Below are positions 1-12,523 of a stretch of 64,000 nt of DNA, piece by piece (the stretch's first letter is position 1; each line of letters starts with the position of its first letter). The DNA lies in the NCBI GenBank assembly GCA_022606425.2, contig JAHDVF020001371.1:1-64000 (forward strand), read 5' to 3'. Origin of the DNA: Lepidostoma basale. Lineage: Eukaryota; Arthropoda; Insecta; Trichoptera; Lepidostomatidae. Under the pieces are notes generated by a model. It saw only the letters and a program-made list of their open reading frames with translations, did no database searches and had not been told where the DNA came from. The translations under genes and the position numbers were made by a program.

Positions 1-3000
1 CAGTAAAAAATACTAAAAAAAAAAAACTAACCTCACCTAACCTAACCCAACCTTACCGAAATCTGCCGATAAATATCTAAATGTATCAATTGACGTCACA
101 CCTTGAGAATTCCAATAAAAAAATACAAAAAAAAACTAACCTAACCTAACCTAACCCAACCTTACCGAAATCTGCCGATAAATATTTTAATGTATCAATT
201 GACGTCACACCTTGAGAATTCCAGTAAAAAATACTAAAAAAAAAAAACTAACCTAACCTAAACTAACCCAACCTTACCGAAATCTGCCGATAAATATTTT
301 AATGTATCAATTGACGTCACACCTTGAGAATTCCAGTAAAAAATACTAAAAAAAAAAAACTAACCTAACCTAACCTAACCCACCCTTACCGAAATCTGCC
401 GATAAATATTTTAATGTATCAATTGACGTCACACCTTGAGAATTCCAGTAAAAAATACTAAAAAAAAAAAACTAACCTAACCTAACCTAACCCAACCTTA
501 CCGAAATCTGCCGATAAATATTTTAATGTATAAATTGACGTCACACCTTGAGAATTCCAGTAAAAAATACTAAAAAAAAAAAACTAACCTAACCTAACCT
601 AACCCAACCTTACCGAAATCTGCCGATAAATATTTTAATGTATAAATTGACGTCACACCTTGAGAATTCCATTAAAAAAAAATACAAAAAAAAAACTAAC
701 CTAACCTAACCTAACCCAACCTTACCGAAATCTGCCGATAAATATCTAAATGTATCAATTGACGTCAAACCTTGAGAATTCCAATAAAAAAATACAAAAA
801 AAAACTAACCTAACCTAACCTAACCCAACCTTACCGAAATCTGCCGATAAATATCTAAATGTATCAATTGACGTCACACCTTTAGAATTCCAATAAAAAA
901 ATACAAAAAAAAACTAACCTAACCTAACCTAACCCAACCTTACCGAAATCTGCCGATAAATATCTAAATGTATCAATTGACGTCACACCTTGAGAATTCA
1001 AATAAAAAAATACAAAAAAAAAACTAACCTAACCTAACCTAACCCAACCTTACCGAAATCTGCCGATAAATATTTTAATGTATCAATTGACGTCACACCT
1101 TGAGAATTGATAAAAAACCTAAAAAAAAAACTAACCTAACCTAACTAACCCAACCTTACCGAAATCTGCCAGGTAAATATTTTAATGTATCAATTGACGT
1201 CACACCTTTAGAATTCCATTAAAAAATACTAAAAAAAAAAAACTAACCTAACCTAACCTAACCCAACCTTACCGAAATCTGCCGATAAATATTTTAATGT
1301 ATCAATTGACGTCACACCTTGAGAATTCCAGTAAAAAATACTAAAAAAAAAAAACTAACCTAACCTAACCTAACCCAACCTTACCGAAATCTGCCGATAA
1401 ATATTTTAATGTATCAATTGACGTCACACATTGAGAATTCCAGTAAAAAATACTAAAAAAAAAAAACTAACCTAACCTAACCTAACCCAACCTTACCGAA
1501 ATCTGCCGATAAATATTTTAATGTATCAATTGACGTCACAACTTGAGAATTCCAGTAAAAAATACTAAAAAAAAAAAACTAACCTAACCTAACCTAACCC
1601 AACCTTACCGAAATCTGCCGATAAATATTTTAATGTATCAATTGACGTCACACCTTGAGACTTCCAGTAAAAAATACTAAAAAAAAAAAACTAACCTAAC
1701 CTAACCTAACCCAACCTTACCGAAATCTGCCGATAAATATTTTAATGTATCAATTGACGTCAAACCTTGAGAATTCCAGTAAAAAATACTAAAAAAAAAA
1801 AACTAACCTAACCTAACCTAACCCAACCTTACCGAAATCTGCCGATAAATATCTAAATGTATCAATTGACGTCACACCTTGAGAATTCCAATAAAAAAAT
1901 ACAAAAAAAAAACTAACCTAACCTAACCTAACCCAACCTTACCGAAATCTGCCGATAAATATTTTAATGTATAAATTGACGTCACACCTTGAGAATTCCA
2001 TTAAAAAATACTAAAAAAAAAAAACTAACCTAACCTAACCTAACCCAACCTTACCGAAATCTGCCGATAAATATCTAAATGTATCAATTGACGTCACACC
2101 TTGAGAATTCCAATAAAAAAATACAAAAAAAAAACTAACCTAACCTAACCTAACCCAACCTTACCGAAATTTGCCGATAAATATCTAAATGTATCAATTG
2201 ACGTCACACCTTGAGAATTCCATTAAAAAAATACAAAAAAAAAACTAACCTAACCTAACCTAACCCAACCTTACCGAAATCTGCCGATAAATATCTAAAT
2301 GTATCAATTGACGTCACACCTTGAGAATTCCATTAAAAAAATACAAAAAAAAAACTAACCTAACCTAACCTAACCCAACCTTACCGAAATCTGCCAATAA
2401 ATATCTAAATGTATCAATTGACGTCTCACCTTGAGAATTCCAATAAAAAAATACAAAAAAAAAACTAACCTAACCTAACCTAACCCAACCTTACCGAAAT
2501 CTGCCGATAAATATCTAAATGTATCAATTGACGTCACACCTTGAGAATTCCAATAAAAAAATACAAAAAAAAACGCTAACCTAACCTAACTTAAGCCTTA
2601 CCGAAATCTGCCGATAAATATTTTAATGTAGCCAATTGACGTCACCTTAGAATTCAGTAAAAAATGCTAAAAAAAAACTAACCTAACCTAACCTAACCCA
2701 ACCTTACCGAAATCTGCCGATAAATATCTAAATGTATCAATTGACGTCACACCTTGAGAATTCCATTAAAAAAATACAAAAAAAAAACTAACCTAACCTA
2801 ACCTAACCCAACCTTACCGAAATCTGCCGATAAATATTTTAATGTATCAATTGACGTCACACCTTGAGTATTCCAGTAAAAAATACTAAAAAAAAAAAAC
2901 TAACCTAACCTAACCTAACCCAACCTTACCGAAATCTGCCGATAAATATTTTAATGTATCAATTGACGTCACACCTTGAGAATTCCAGTAAAAAATACTA

Positions 3001-6000
3001 AAAAAAAAAAACTAACCTAACCTAACCTAACCCAACCTTACCGAAATCTGCCGATAAATATTTTAATGTATCAATTGACGTCACACCTTGAGAATTCCAG
3101 TAAAATATACTAAAAAAAAAAAACTAACCTAACCTAACCTAACCCAACCTTACCGAAATCTGCCGATAAATATTTTAATGTATCAATTGACGTCACACCT
3201 TGAGAATTCCAGTCAAAAATACTAAAAAAAAAAAACTAACCTAACCTAACCTAACCCAACCTTACCGAAATCTGCCGATAAATATTTCAATGTATCAATT
3301 GACGTACACCTTGAGAATTCCAGTAAAAAATATAAAAAAAAACTAACCTAACCTAACCTAACCTTATACCGAAAGTCTGCCGATAAAATATTTTAATGTA
3401 TCAATTGACGTCACACAGCAGAGAATTCCAGTAAAAATACTAAAAAAAAAAACTAACCTAACCTAACCTAACCCAACCTTACCGAAATCTGCCGATAAAT
3501 GGTAATGTATCAATTGACGTCACACCTTGAAGAATTCCAGTAAAAAATACTAAAAAAAAAAAACTAACCTAACCTAACCTAACCCAACCTTGCCGAAATC
3601 TGATAAAAATATTTTAATGTATCAATTGACGTCACACCTTGAGAATTCCAGTAAAAAATACTAAAAAAAAAAAACTAACCCAACCTAACCTAACCCAACC
3701 TTACCGAAATCTGCCGATAAATATTTTAATGTATCAATTGACGTCACACCTTGAGAATTCCAGTAAAAAATACTCAAAAAAAAAAACTAACCTAACCTAA
3801 CCTAACCCAACCTTACCGAAATCTGCCGATAAATATTTTAATGTATCAATTGACGTCACACCTTGAGAATTCCAGTAAAAAATACTAAAAAAAAAAAACT
3901 AACCCAACCTAACCTAACCCAACCTTACCGAAATCTGCCGATAAATATTTTAATGTATCAATTGACGTCACACCTTGAGAATTCCAGTAAAAAATACTAA
4001 AAAAAAAAAACTAACCTAACATAACCTAACCCAACCTTACCGAAATCTGCCGATAAATATTTTAATGTATCAATTGACGTCACACCTTGAGAATTCCAGT
4101 AAAAAATACTAAAAAAAAAAAACTAACCTAACCTAACCTAACCCAACCTTACCGAAATCTGCCGATAAATATTTAAATGTATCAATTGACGTCACACACC
4201 TTGAGAATTCAGTAAAAATACTAAAAAAAAAACTAACTAACCTAGCCCTAGCAACCTTACCGAAATCTGCCGATAAATATTTTAATGTGTATCAATTGAC
4301 GTCACATGAAATTCCAGTAAAAATACTAAAAAAAAACTAACCTAACCTAACCTAACCCAACCTCACCGAAATCTGCCGATAAATATCTTAGTGTATCAAT
4401 TGACGTCACACCTTGAGAATTCCAATAAAAAAATGCAAATTTTTTTTTTTTTAAAAACTAACCTAACTTAACCTAACCGAAATCTGCCGATAAATATTTT
4501 AATGTGTATCAAGCGTCACACCTTGAAATTCCAGTAAAAATACTAAAAAAAAAAAAAAACTAACCTAACCTAACCTAACAACCTTACCGAAATCTATGAT
4601 AAATATTTTAATGTATCAATTGACGTACCTTGAGAATTCCAGTAAAAAATACTAAAAAAAAAAAACTAACCTAACCTAACCTAACCCAACCTTACCGAAA
4701 TCTGCCGATAAATATTTTAATGTATAAATTGACGTCACACCTTGAGAATTCCAGTAAAAAATACTAAAAAAAAAAAACTAACCTAACCTAACCTAACCCA
4801 ACCTTACCGAAATCTGCCGATAAATATTTTAATGTATAAATTGACGTCACACCTTGAGAATTCCATTAAAAAATACTAAAAAAAAAAAACTAACCTAACC
4901 TAACCTAACCCAACCTTACCGAAATCTGCCGATAAATATTTTAATGTATCAATTGACGTCACACCTTGAGAATTCCAGTAAAAAATACTAAAAAAAAAAA
5001 CTAACCTAACCTAACCTAACCCAACCTTACCGAAATCTGCCGATAAATATTTTAATGTATCAATTGACGTCACACCTTGAGAATTCCAGTAAAAAATACT
5101 AAAAAAAAAAAACTAACCTAACCTAACCCAACCTTTACTGAAATCTGCCGATAAATATTTTTAATGTATCAATTGACGTCACACCTTGAGAATTCCAGTA
5201 AAAAATAAGCCAAAAAAAAAAAACTAACCTAACCTAACCTAACTCAACTTACCGAAATCTGCCGATAAATATTTTAATGTATCAATTGACGTCACACCTT
5301 GAGAATTTGCAGTAAAAAAATACTAAAAAAAAAAAAAACTAACCTAACCTAACCTAACCCAACCTTAATACCGAAATCTGCTGATAAATATTTTAATGTA
5401 TCAATTGACGTCACACCTTGAGAATTCCAGTAAAAAATACTAAAAAAAAAAAACTAACCTAACCTAACCTAACCCAACCTTACCGAAATCTGCCGATAAA
5501 TATTTTAATGTATCAATTGACGTCACACCTTGAGAATTCCAGTAAAAAATACTAAAAAAAAAAACTAACCTAACCTAACCTAACCCAACCTTACCGAAAT
5601 CTGCCGATAAATATTTTAATGTATCAATTGACGTCACACCTTGAGAATTCCAGTAAAAAATACAAAAAAAAAAAAACTAACCTAACCTAACCTAACCCAA
5701 CCTTACCGAAATCTGCCGATAAATATTTTAATGTATCAATTGACGTCACACCTTGAGAATTCCAGTAAAAAATACTAAAAAAAAAAAACTAACCTAATCC
5801 TTAACCTAACCCAATCCATCGAAATCTGCCGATAAATATTTAATGTATCAATTGACGTCACACCTTTGAGAATTCCAGTAAAAATACTAAAAAAAAAACT
5901 AACCTAACCTAACCTAACCCAACCTTTACCGAAATCTGCCGGATTTAATGTATCAATTGACGTCACACCTGAGACCAGTGAAAAAAAATATCAAAAAAAA

Positions 6001-7080
6001 AAACTAACCTAACCTAACCTAACCCAACCTGCCTCGAAATCTGCCGATAAATATTTTAATGTATCAATTGACGTCACACCTTGAGAATTCCAGTAAAAAT
6101 ACTAAAAAAAAAAAAAACTAACCTAACCTAACCTAACCTTAACCTTACTGAAATCTGCCGATAAATATTTTAATGTATCAATTGACGTCACACCTTGAGA
6201 ATTCCAGTGAAAAAAAAAAAAAAAAACCTAACCTAACCTAACCCAACCTTGCCGATATCTGCCGATTAATATCTACATGTATCAATTGACGTCACACCTT
6301 GAGAATTCCAGTAAAAAAATACAAAAAAAAAAAACTAACCTAACCTAACCTAACCCAACCATACCGAAATCTGCCGATAAATATCTACATGTATCAATTG
6401 ACGTCACACCTTGAGAATTCCAGTAAAAAAATACAAAAAAAAAACTAACCTAACCTATCCTAACCCAACCTTACCGAAATCTGCCGATAAATATCTACAT
6501 GTATCAATTGACGTCACACCTTGAGAATTCCAGTAAAAAAATACAAAAAAAAACTAACCTAACCTAACCTAACTCAACCTTACCGAAATCTGCCGATAAA
6601 TATCTACATGTATCAATTGACGTCACACCTTGAGAATTCCAGTAAAAAAATACAAAAAAAAACTGACCTAGCCTAACCTAACCCAACCATACCGAAACCT
6701 GCCGATAAATATCTACATGTATCAATTGACGTCACACCTTGAGAATTCCAGTAAAAAAATACAAAAAAAAAAAACTAACCTAACCTAACCTAACCCAACC
6801 TTGCCGAAATCTGCCGATAAATATCTACATGTATCAATTGACGTCACACCTTGAGAATTCCAGTAAAAAAATACAAAAAAAAAACTGACCTAGCCTAACC
6901 TAACCCAACCATACCGAAACCTGCCGATAAATATCTACATGTATCAATTGACGTCACACCTTGAGAATTCCAGTAAAAAAATACAAAAAAAAAAAACTAA
7001 CCTAACCTAACCTAACCCAACCTTGCCGAAATCTGCCGATAAATATCTACATGTATCAATTGACGTCACACCTTGAGAAT
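1..7080. repeat. Tandem satellite, 110-112 bp monomer with CCTAA telomere-like core
   Basis: More than 60 head-to-tail monomers fill the first 7.08 kb. Each runs: GAATTCCAGTAAAAAATAC, a poly-A run, three or four CCTAA units, CCAACCTTACCGAAATCTGC, an AT stretch, then CAATTGACGTCACACCTTGA. The spacing of ACCGAAATCTG is 112 bp near position 300 and 110 bp near 6400. Three variants differ in the AT stretch (TTTTAATG, TCTAAATG, TCTACATG), and from about 6240 to 7080 only TCTACATG copies occur. Scrambled or shortened monomers cluster near 2570-2660, 3300-3600, 4190-4640 and 5790-6030. No coding frame is present. The strand orientation (CCTAA on the plus strand) is what a left chromosome end would show, but no pure telomere array is visible. 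Confidence 0.97.
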
Positions 7081-7085
7081 TCCTA

Positions 7086-7103
7086 CCTGCGCTGCTGCGC
7101 AGG
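7086..7103. repeat. Perfect 7-bp stem-loop at the satellite boundary
   Basis: Directly after the last satellite monomer lies CCTGCGC, a TGCT loop, then GCGCAGG, a perfect hairpin. It marks an abrupt change from satellite to unique DNA. It could be the terminal hairpin of a rolling-circle element or a chance palindrome at a breakpoint; the usual Helitron CTRR end is not seen right after it. Confidence 0.6.
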
Positions 7104-8203
7104 AGCAGCTCGGATTTGATATATGGTCCAAAATAATTCCTTATTTTGACTCCCATTCAACCCCCCATCACTCTATTCTAGCGATTTATAGCGCAATTGC
7201 ACGCATTTTGCGCCCTCTTTGCTAGCGTGACGCAACCAATGCTGTGCGACGAATTTATACCGGAAGTTTTTCCGTCTTCTGGTCATCTGAGACCACCCCC
7301 CCCCCCCCGATAAAAAAAGTTCACAAAAAATATTTATTCTGAAAGAAGAGCGAATTTCAGGATATCTATAAAAATTACAATTTCGCCTTTTTCTCCGACT
7401 TCCGGCTTTTCCGGACTTCGCCTACCTTTTCTAAGCCACACAAAATATCACCTCTGGTGTGTGAGAGCAGCAGTCGCTTCGTTCAAATATTGTACGCAAG
7501 CTCGTAGCAAGTATTAACTTGTTACCTTCATGGTCATGCATAGTAAGAGTGGGCCGCCGCTTCGATACGCCGACAGTGTTTTCCAAACATTAGTCTATAT
7601 CTACATCTACATCTACATCTACATCTACATCTACATCTACATCTACATCTACATATAAATAAAACTCAATGTGTGTTTTGTGTGAAGACCATTTCCTCAG
7701 TTATTCCTTAACAGATCCTCAGGAAGCTTACAGAATTGATTAAGTGGAATACGGCGGTGGTAATAGGCATATTTTTGTTACTAATCGAGCTCTAATAAAC
7801 TTTATAAATTAATAAATTAATTGAAAATTTTCGTAGTACAGGCGAATATAGACCTTAATAATCGAGCTCTGACTCTAAATCTTTAGAGTTCATATTCGCT
7901 TGGCATGGTTAGGAGAGGATTCAGTGTCCATGTAATTTAGTGTAGTGGCAACAATGTACTTTTCTTTCTGACAGCCCAATATATTTCGTTTTATTTTGGG
8001 ATGTACTTAATATGTTTTACTTATTACGTAGTATAATAATTGGTTCTTTAATTGGTACAATCTATTTTATTAACGTTCTTTTAATGTAAATGCTGACAGG
8101 TAATTATGCTTCTAAATTATGGCGAGTATAATTTTTACGCGAGTGTCATTTTGAGGTTATGAACTAAATTTTATTTTTTCGTGTGGCAGCACTTTTTTGA
8201 CAG
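7104..8203. other. Spacer after the satellite, no gene seen
   Basis: No convincing coding frame. It holds a run of about 13 C near 7296-7308, a hexamer array at 7597-7652, and after it a segment resembling the 5' end of insect Helentron-like elements (TATAAATAAAACTCAATGTG), for which no matching 3' end was found. Confidence 0.5.
7597..7652. repeat. (ATCTAC)n microsatellite
   Basis: About nine perfect copies of the hexamer ATCTAC in a row, followed by TATAAATAAAACTCAATG, which resembles the start of Helentron-type non-autonomous elements in Lepidoptera. Confidence 0.9.
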
Positions 8204-9499
8204 TGAAGACTACAGGGGAAAAATAAGGAATGTCGGTAGAAGGCTTATTTGAATAAATTGAAAATAAAGCTAATCAAAGTCTCTATATTTCTCTTTTAAG
8301 TGTCTGACTCCAAGTTTTGATGTTTTTATTATCAGTAAACTTATATTTTTCAATACTAGACTTAAAAACAAATAAAATATAACATGGATTCTGAGAAAAT
8401 TTAATAAAATCAAAACAGAGTCACAAAAGGAAATGCAAGAACAATTAATGTCAGTGACATTCGTGGTTCTTGCTTATTATTGTCTCTTTAACTCATTATT
8501 TTTATTCTTCTTTCCTTCTTCTGTTTTCTTCGTAAGATAAATTTGGCAGATTACTAAAAAACTGTTGAGCTTCTTCTGAACAAAATCGTTTCAGTACCTG
8601 GAGATCTTGGTACTTTTCTTTTGATATTTATACAGAGGCAACTTATTTTCTGTATTCAATTCTTTTATTGCTTGCTCAGTTTCTGGCGTGCTATTTTGTT
8701 TAGCTAACAACTTTAGTTCAGCATCTATCATGTCACATGTACTGCAAGTATCGGACCTTGAGTATCCAAACGAAATTTTATACTTCTTGAAGTGAGCTCT
8801 GTAAGATTCGTAAGATAGCATGTGTTGTGGAAATTTTTCTAAGAATAGTTTATAAACCTTCTGGATGTTAAACTCTTCGGGTTGATAATTTTTTAGGTTT
8901 TTTGTTGCTGTAATGGCTTGAGCATCCTTTGAACGATTTAAGTGTTCTTTTATATGATGCTCTACTTGAGATTTCAGTCTATCAGGGCGATTACTATGCT
9001 TTCCTCTTTTATCTATGGGTGCAGTACCTGAAATTTTCAGTCCTGCTTGAAGATACTGTACTTAACTTTGGTTATCCCAAAAATTGAACAATAAGCTATA
9101 AAGCAGATAGGAATTTCCACACAACCTTGCTCTCGAACCACTTTCACTGTGAACTAATATAAGGAATCATGACCTTTTGCCTCTTCGTCTGGTTTTCGTG
9201 ATCGGCGCTGCTTGACATTTTTGACTGATATCATGGAAGCTACGAGAGAAACACGAAACAATGGCGCCTGAACTCGAGCTATCAAAGTGACATTGCCGGT
9301 TTTTGACTTTTAGGGCGCGGACCCTCATGATTCTTGCCTTGTTAAAGCAATCGATTTAATGAACATAAACGATGACACAGATGATTTTTGAATATGAAAA
9401 ATTTACTGTTAATAGATACGTACAAATGACGCTAGATAGCATTATTACATTTATTTTGTATTTTAACTGACATTCCTTGTTTTTCCCCTGTAGTCTTCA
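8204..9499 (-). mobile_element. TIR DNA transposon relic (parent of the MITE at 55.5 kb)
   Basis: The left end TGAAGACTACAGGGGAAAAA and right end TTTTTCCCCTGTAGTCTTCA are inverted repeats of about 30 bp that include GGAATGTC. The 1296-bp element carries an incomplete transposase-like frame on the minus strand. Both subterminal regions match the two halves of the 251-bp element at 55515-55765, which is therefore an internally deleted relative. Left and right flanks share only AGT around the ends, so the target-site rule is unclear and the superfamily is not assigned. Confidence 0.85.
8591..9061 (-). pseudogene. Transposase-like fragment with CxxC knuckle
   Basis: On the minus strand the frame is open for about 157 codons, bounded upstream by a stop near 9062 and with a first ATG only at 8821. 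The encoded segment is lysine-rich and hydrophilic and contains SRSDTCSTCDMIDAEL, a Phe-x-x-Ser/Pro-x-x-Asp-x-Cys-x-x-Cys pattern. From memory this pattern recurs in the N-terminal half of large insect DNA-transposon proteins. No DDE catalytic core follows, as the frame ends at 8591. It lies inside the TIR element 8204-9499, so it is read as a truncated transposase and not a host gene. The superfamily is uncertain. Confidence 0.6.
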
Positions 9500-10904
9500 G
9501 TTCAGTTAACGCGTCATTACTGAAAGGTTGTGTTATTTTGCAACTTATTCGTTTTTCTTACGTTCGACGGTGATTACTTACGTGATAATCTTCCAATATT
9601 GCCATTGCCATTGAGCGATGAGTATACATATTATAATTTCCATTTTGACATAATAATAGGTGAGAGAACTACGAGTATCAAATGATGCATTGCAATATCT
9701 AATGCATATCGCAAGACAGATTGTTATCTTTATGAACTAATTTGGAATGGTAATGTACAGGTTTAAATTGGATTAATTGGTTTAATTTGTTGCATAAGAA
9801 TATAGACAATTTATATGAAGGAGTCTGGTTGTAAAAGACCACTGGTCTGATGGGGATGTTTGTTTTATGAAGTTTGGAAAGGCCATATAACCTTGGGATC
9901 TACGAGATCTATAAATAGAGAGATTATTTGAAGAAAGAACCTTTTTGATGTGCAATGCTGTACACCAAGAGTGAACAACAGTTGGAATTCATTCATTGAA
10001 TAGAAATTGAAAACTTGCCACAATTCTAATGACTTTTTCCGTTTATTTCTAGGAAAATAAAGTAACGGATCAGCGATAGGACGAAAATTATCGACGCAAG
10101 GTGCAAAATAACTTCGTTAAAATGGAATTAGATCAGTCAAACAACCGATGATCAGTGAACTAGATGTACCTTGGAGTGGCGAATGAGAACCGGCTTATTT
10201 TCACATTGTACGTAAGCTACTTTTAGTAGTTTTCATTCACATATGAAAATTCCATTATTAATTTCAGGTAAGGTTTTTAAATTTACAGTTCTTCTTCTTA
10301 GAATTGTAGGTATATCACAACGACCGAAACAAGTCCAAACACGAACAACGTGTAGTCACCTTCTTGTATGATGACACAGTGCGGCTGCTATTGTGTGTAT
10401 ACGCAGCAATAATTTCGTGGTGTTTATTTAAAATTCTATAATTTATTACCAAAATAGTTACATGATATTCGAAGGACTCATTATTTTAGTGAGAAGTACG
10501 TTCTCGGGTCTTGTGAAAGAGTTTTTACGATAATCCATACCGTTGATTAGATATGAGTGTTTCTTTTTGTGGATGCTGCGTAATATGGTATTTTTTTAGA
10601 TATAAACACTTAAAAAAACTCGTTTAAGTATTGAATGAACATCTTTTGTTATTTATAAAGATAGATTATATGTTAGTAGTTCATTTGGCATTTATATTTT
10701 TTCATTGAAAGTCTTATTTTACTCATAATCAATTATTGTATGGGAATGTCAACATTTACGCCGCTCCAGGAGGACAGTTATCGAAAATTCGCACAGTGTT
10801 CTAAGGGTTCATTTCCAGGAAGTATAGTAATTTTGACCTGCAGCAACTTATATACAATTCACTTCAATTTATATTAGAGACATTCACTATGTAACAATTT
10901 CTAT
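9500..10904. other. AT-rich intergenic stretch, no gene seen
   Basis: No frame with protein-like composition and no splice-bounded exon recognised on either strand. Only scattered short AT-rich words are present. Confidence 0.5.
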
Positions 10905-11075
10905 ACATTTTTATATAAGAGTTTTATTTAAACACTTTTGTAGGCTTGTCAATTAGTTTTATTGAGCTAGTGAATTGTATAGCATCACCAAAATCGCGAT
11001 AGCTTTGAATAAAGATTAATAAGTAACATTTACATAGTGTTTAAATAAAACTTTCATAAGTATAAAAATAATATA
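10905..11075. repeat. Small AT-rich foldback, MITE-like
   Basis: ATAAGAGTTTTATTTAAACAC near 10915-10935 faces GTGTTTAAATAAAACTTTC near 11037-11056, giving imperfect inverted arms of about 35-40 bp around a spacer of roughly 100 bp. No coding content. A target duplication could not be fixed with confidence. Confidence 0.5.
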
Positions 11076-11635
11076 CCTAATTAAAACAAACAGTAACATT
11101 AGTATAATAATTCAAGCAATGGTGTCAAAATGTTGGTTCCAAGTCATAGATAACTAATTATTACACGTACATATCCTGATATACCCCGCAACAATGGTTA
11201 GTGCTTAAACTAGATATCTCACTATTTTAATTGTTAAAAAATAATGAAGTCATTTTTTGTCAAGTTTATACATTTAGTGGCTTCCTTGAACTCTTAGCTA
11301 TGTTTTTCAACAATAAACTACGTGTTAATTACTATCCTTCTGAAAGTAATGTCATGATTTGTGTAGCCAAAAACTTGAATTGCTATTATCTCAAAACTAT
11401 GTATTTAGAGTTATCTAGTTCTAGTATTGAACCCACGATATGGTATTTGTTCTATTCATCGACAGATAGTGCTTGTAGCGTGCGCATTGTGCGCTGTGTT
11501 TTTTTTTTAATAATATGAAACAAAACAAAAAAATATTTAATCAAAAAAAATATTTAAAGAAACGTTTTTTTGTGTTATGTTCGTTATTTTGAATCGTCAG
11601 TTTTTGTGACAATTTTGAGTTTATTTATTCAAATG

Positions 11636-12130
11636 TAGGTGGCGCTACAATTGTCTTAAAATAAATCAAATATATTTTAACAATGTTTGTCGATATTATT
11701 TGGTGTTGTCACTCTTATAAATATTTCCCTCTCAACTAACAAGATCTACCTAATTATTGTATGAACCTGCTCACTCCACTTGAATCATGATGTCTACCAT
11801 ACATGCCTATATCGTGGCCGGGAAGAGCCTCGGGACAATAGCAACCCTGGTTGGTTCACTCGAGGACATTCCCGCCAGTCTATACAATTGGCAGAAAATT
11901 CAAAGGTATAGTACAATAAACCACACAAGATCTAGCATCATTTAAATATGTAAACATTTATCACATTCAGCATGTTTCCTTTTTCTATTCAAACGCGTGC
12001 GCTGTTGGCGGGGAAAACTTTCGTCAACCCGCTGTCGCTATTCGTGAGCGTGGCGTCATAGTATGTTCTAAAATATTTATTAAAGAAAATTGTGTTACGT
12101 CCCATTAACAGGTTGCACATATTTGCCTTT
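11636..12130. repeat. Dispersed repeat, copy 1 of 2
   Basis: Several blocks recur in the same order at 12524-13345: AATATTTCCCTCTCAACT, GGTTGGTTCACTCGAGGACA, TTCTATTCAAACGCGTGC and GTTGGCGG.GAAAACTTTCG. Copy 1 is shorter. A short open frame crosses the GTTGGTTCACTCGAGG block, but substitutions between copies do not clearly favour any reading frame, so a protein is not claimed. Probably a decayed transposon duplicated locally. Confidence 0.7.
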
Positions 12131-12523
12131 GAGCTTATTGATTGCAGGCATTCGTACATTAATTAAACAATATTCTCACCGGTGGTTATGCGATTAATAT
12201 TTATTATATTAGTATTTAGCTATTAAGTCTTAAGGCGCTAATCCTTCATCCTTCATGCATAAGTATTTCTAAATATGTGATTTAGTAATAGATTAAATTT
12301 CTTTTCTAATAAAATGAAGCTATATTATTTACGACAGCTACCTTGATTTAATTATTTATGTAAGTAAAATTCCCTGAACGATTCGTCAACGTTAATTGAA
12401 ATTAATTGGTAAAAGTTCATTTTAAATAGATCGAAGATGGCAGCGACCTGCATGAAAAGTCATTACTTAAAAAACAATTAGAATTGTATTAAATTATTAT
12501 TATTATTACTAGATTATTATTAG

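Noticed and set aside
1..7080. CRISPR-like array
   Set aside because: Repeats are contiguous 110-bp monomers without unique spacers, in a eukaryotic intron-bearing context.
1..7080. True telomere
   Set aside because: CCTAA occurs only 3-4 times per monomer and never as a long pure array.
11231..11518. 95-codon frame
   Set aside because: First codon is TTG, not ATG, and the composition is that of AT-rich non-coding DNA.
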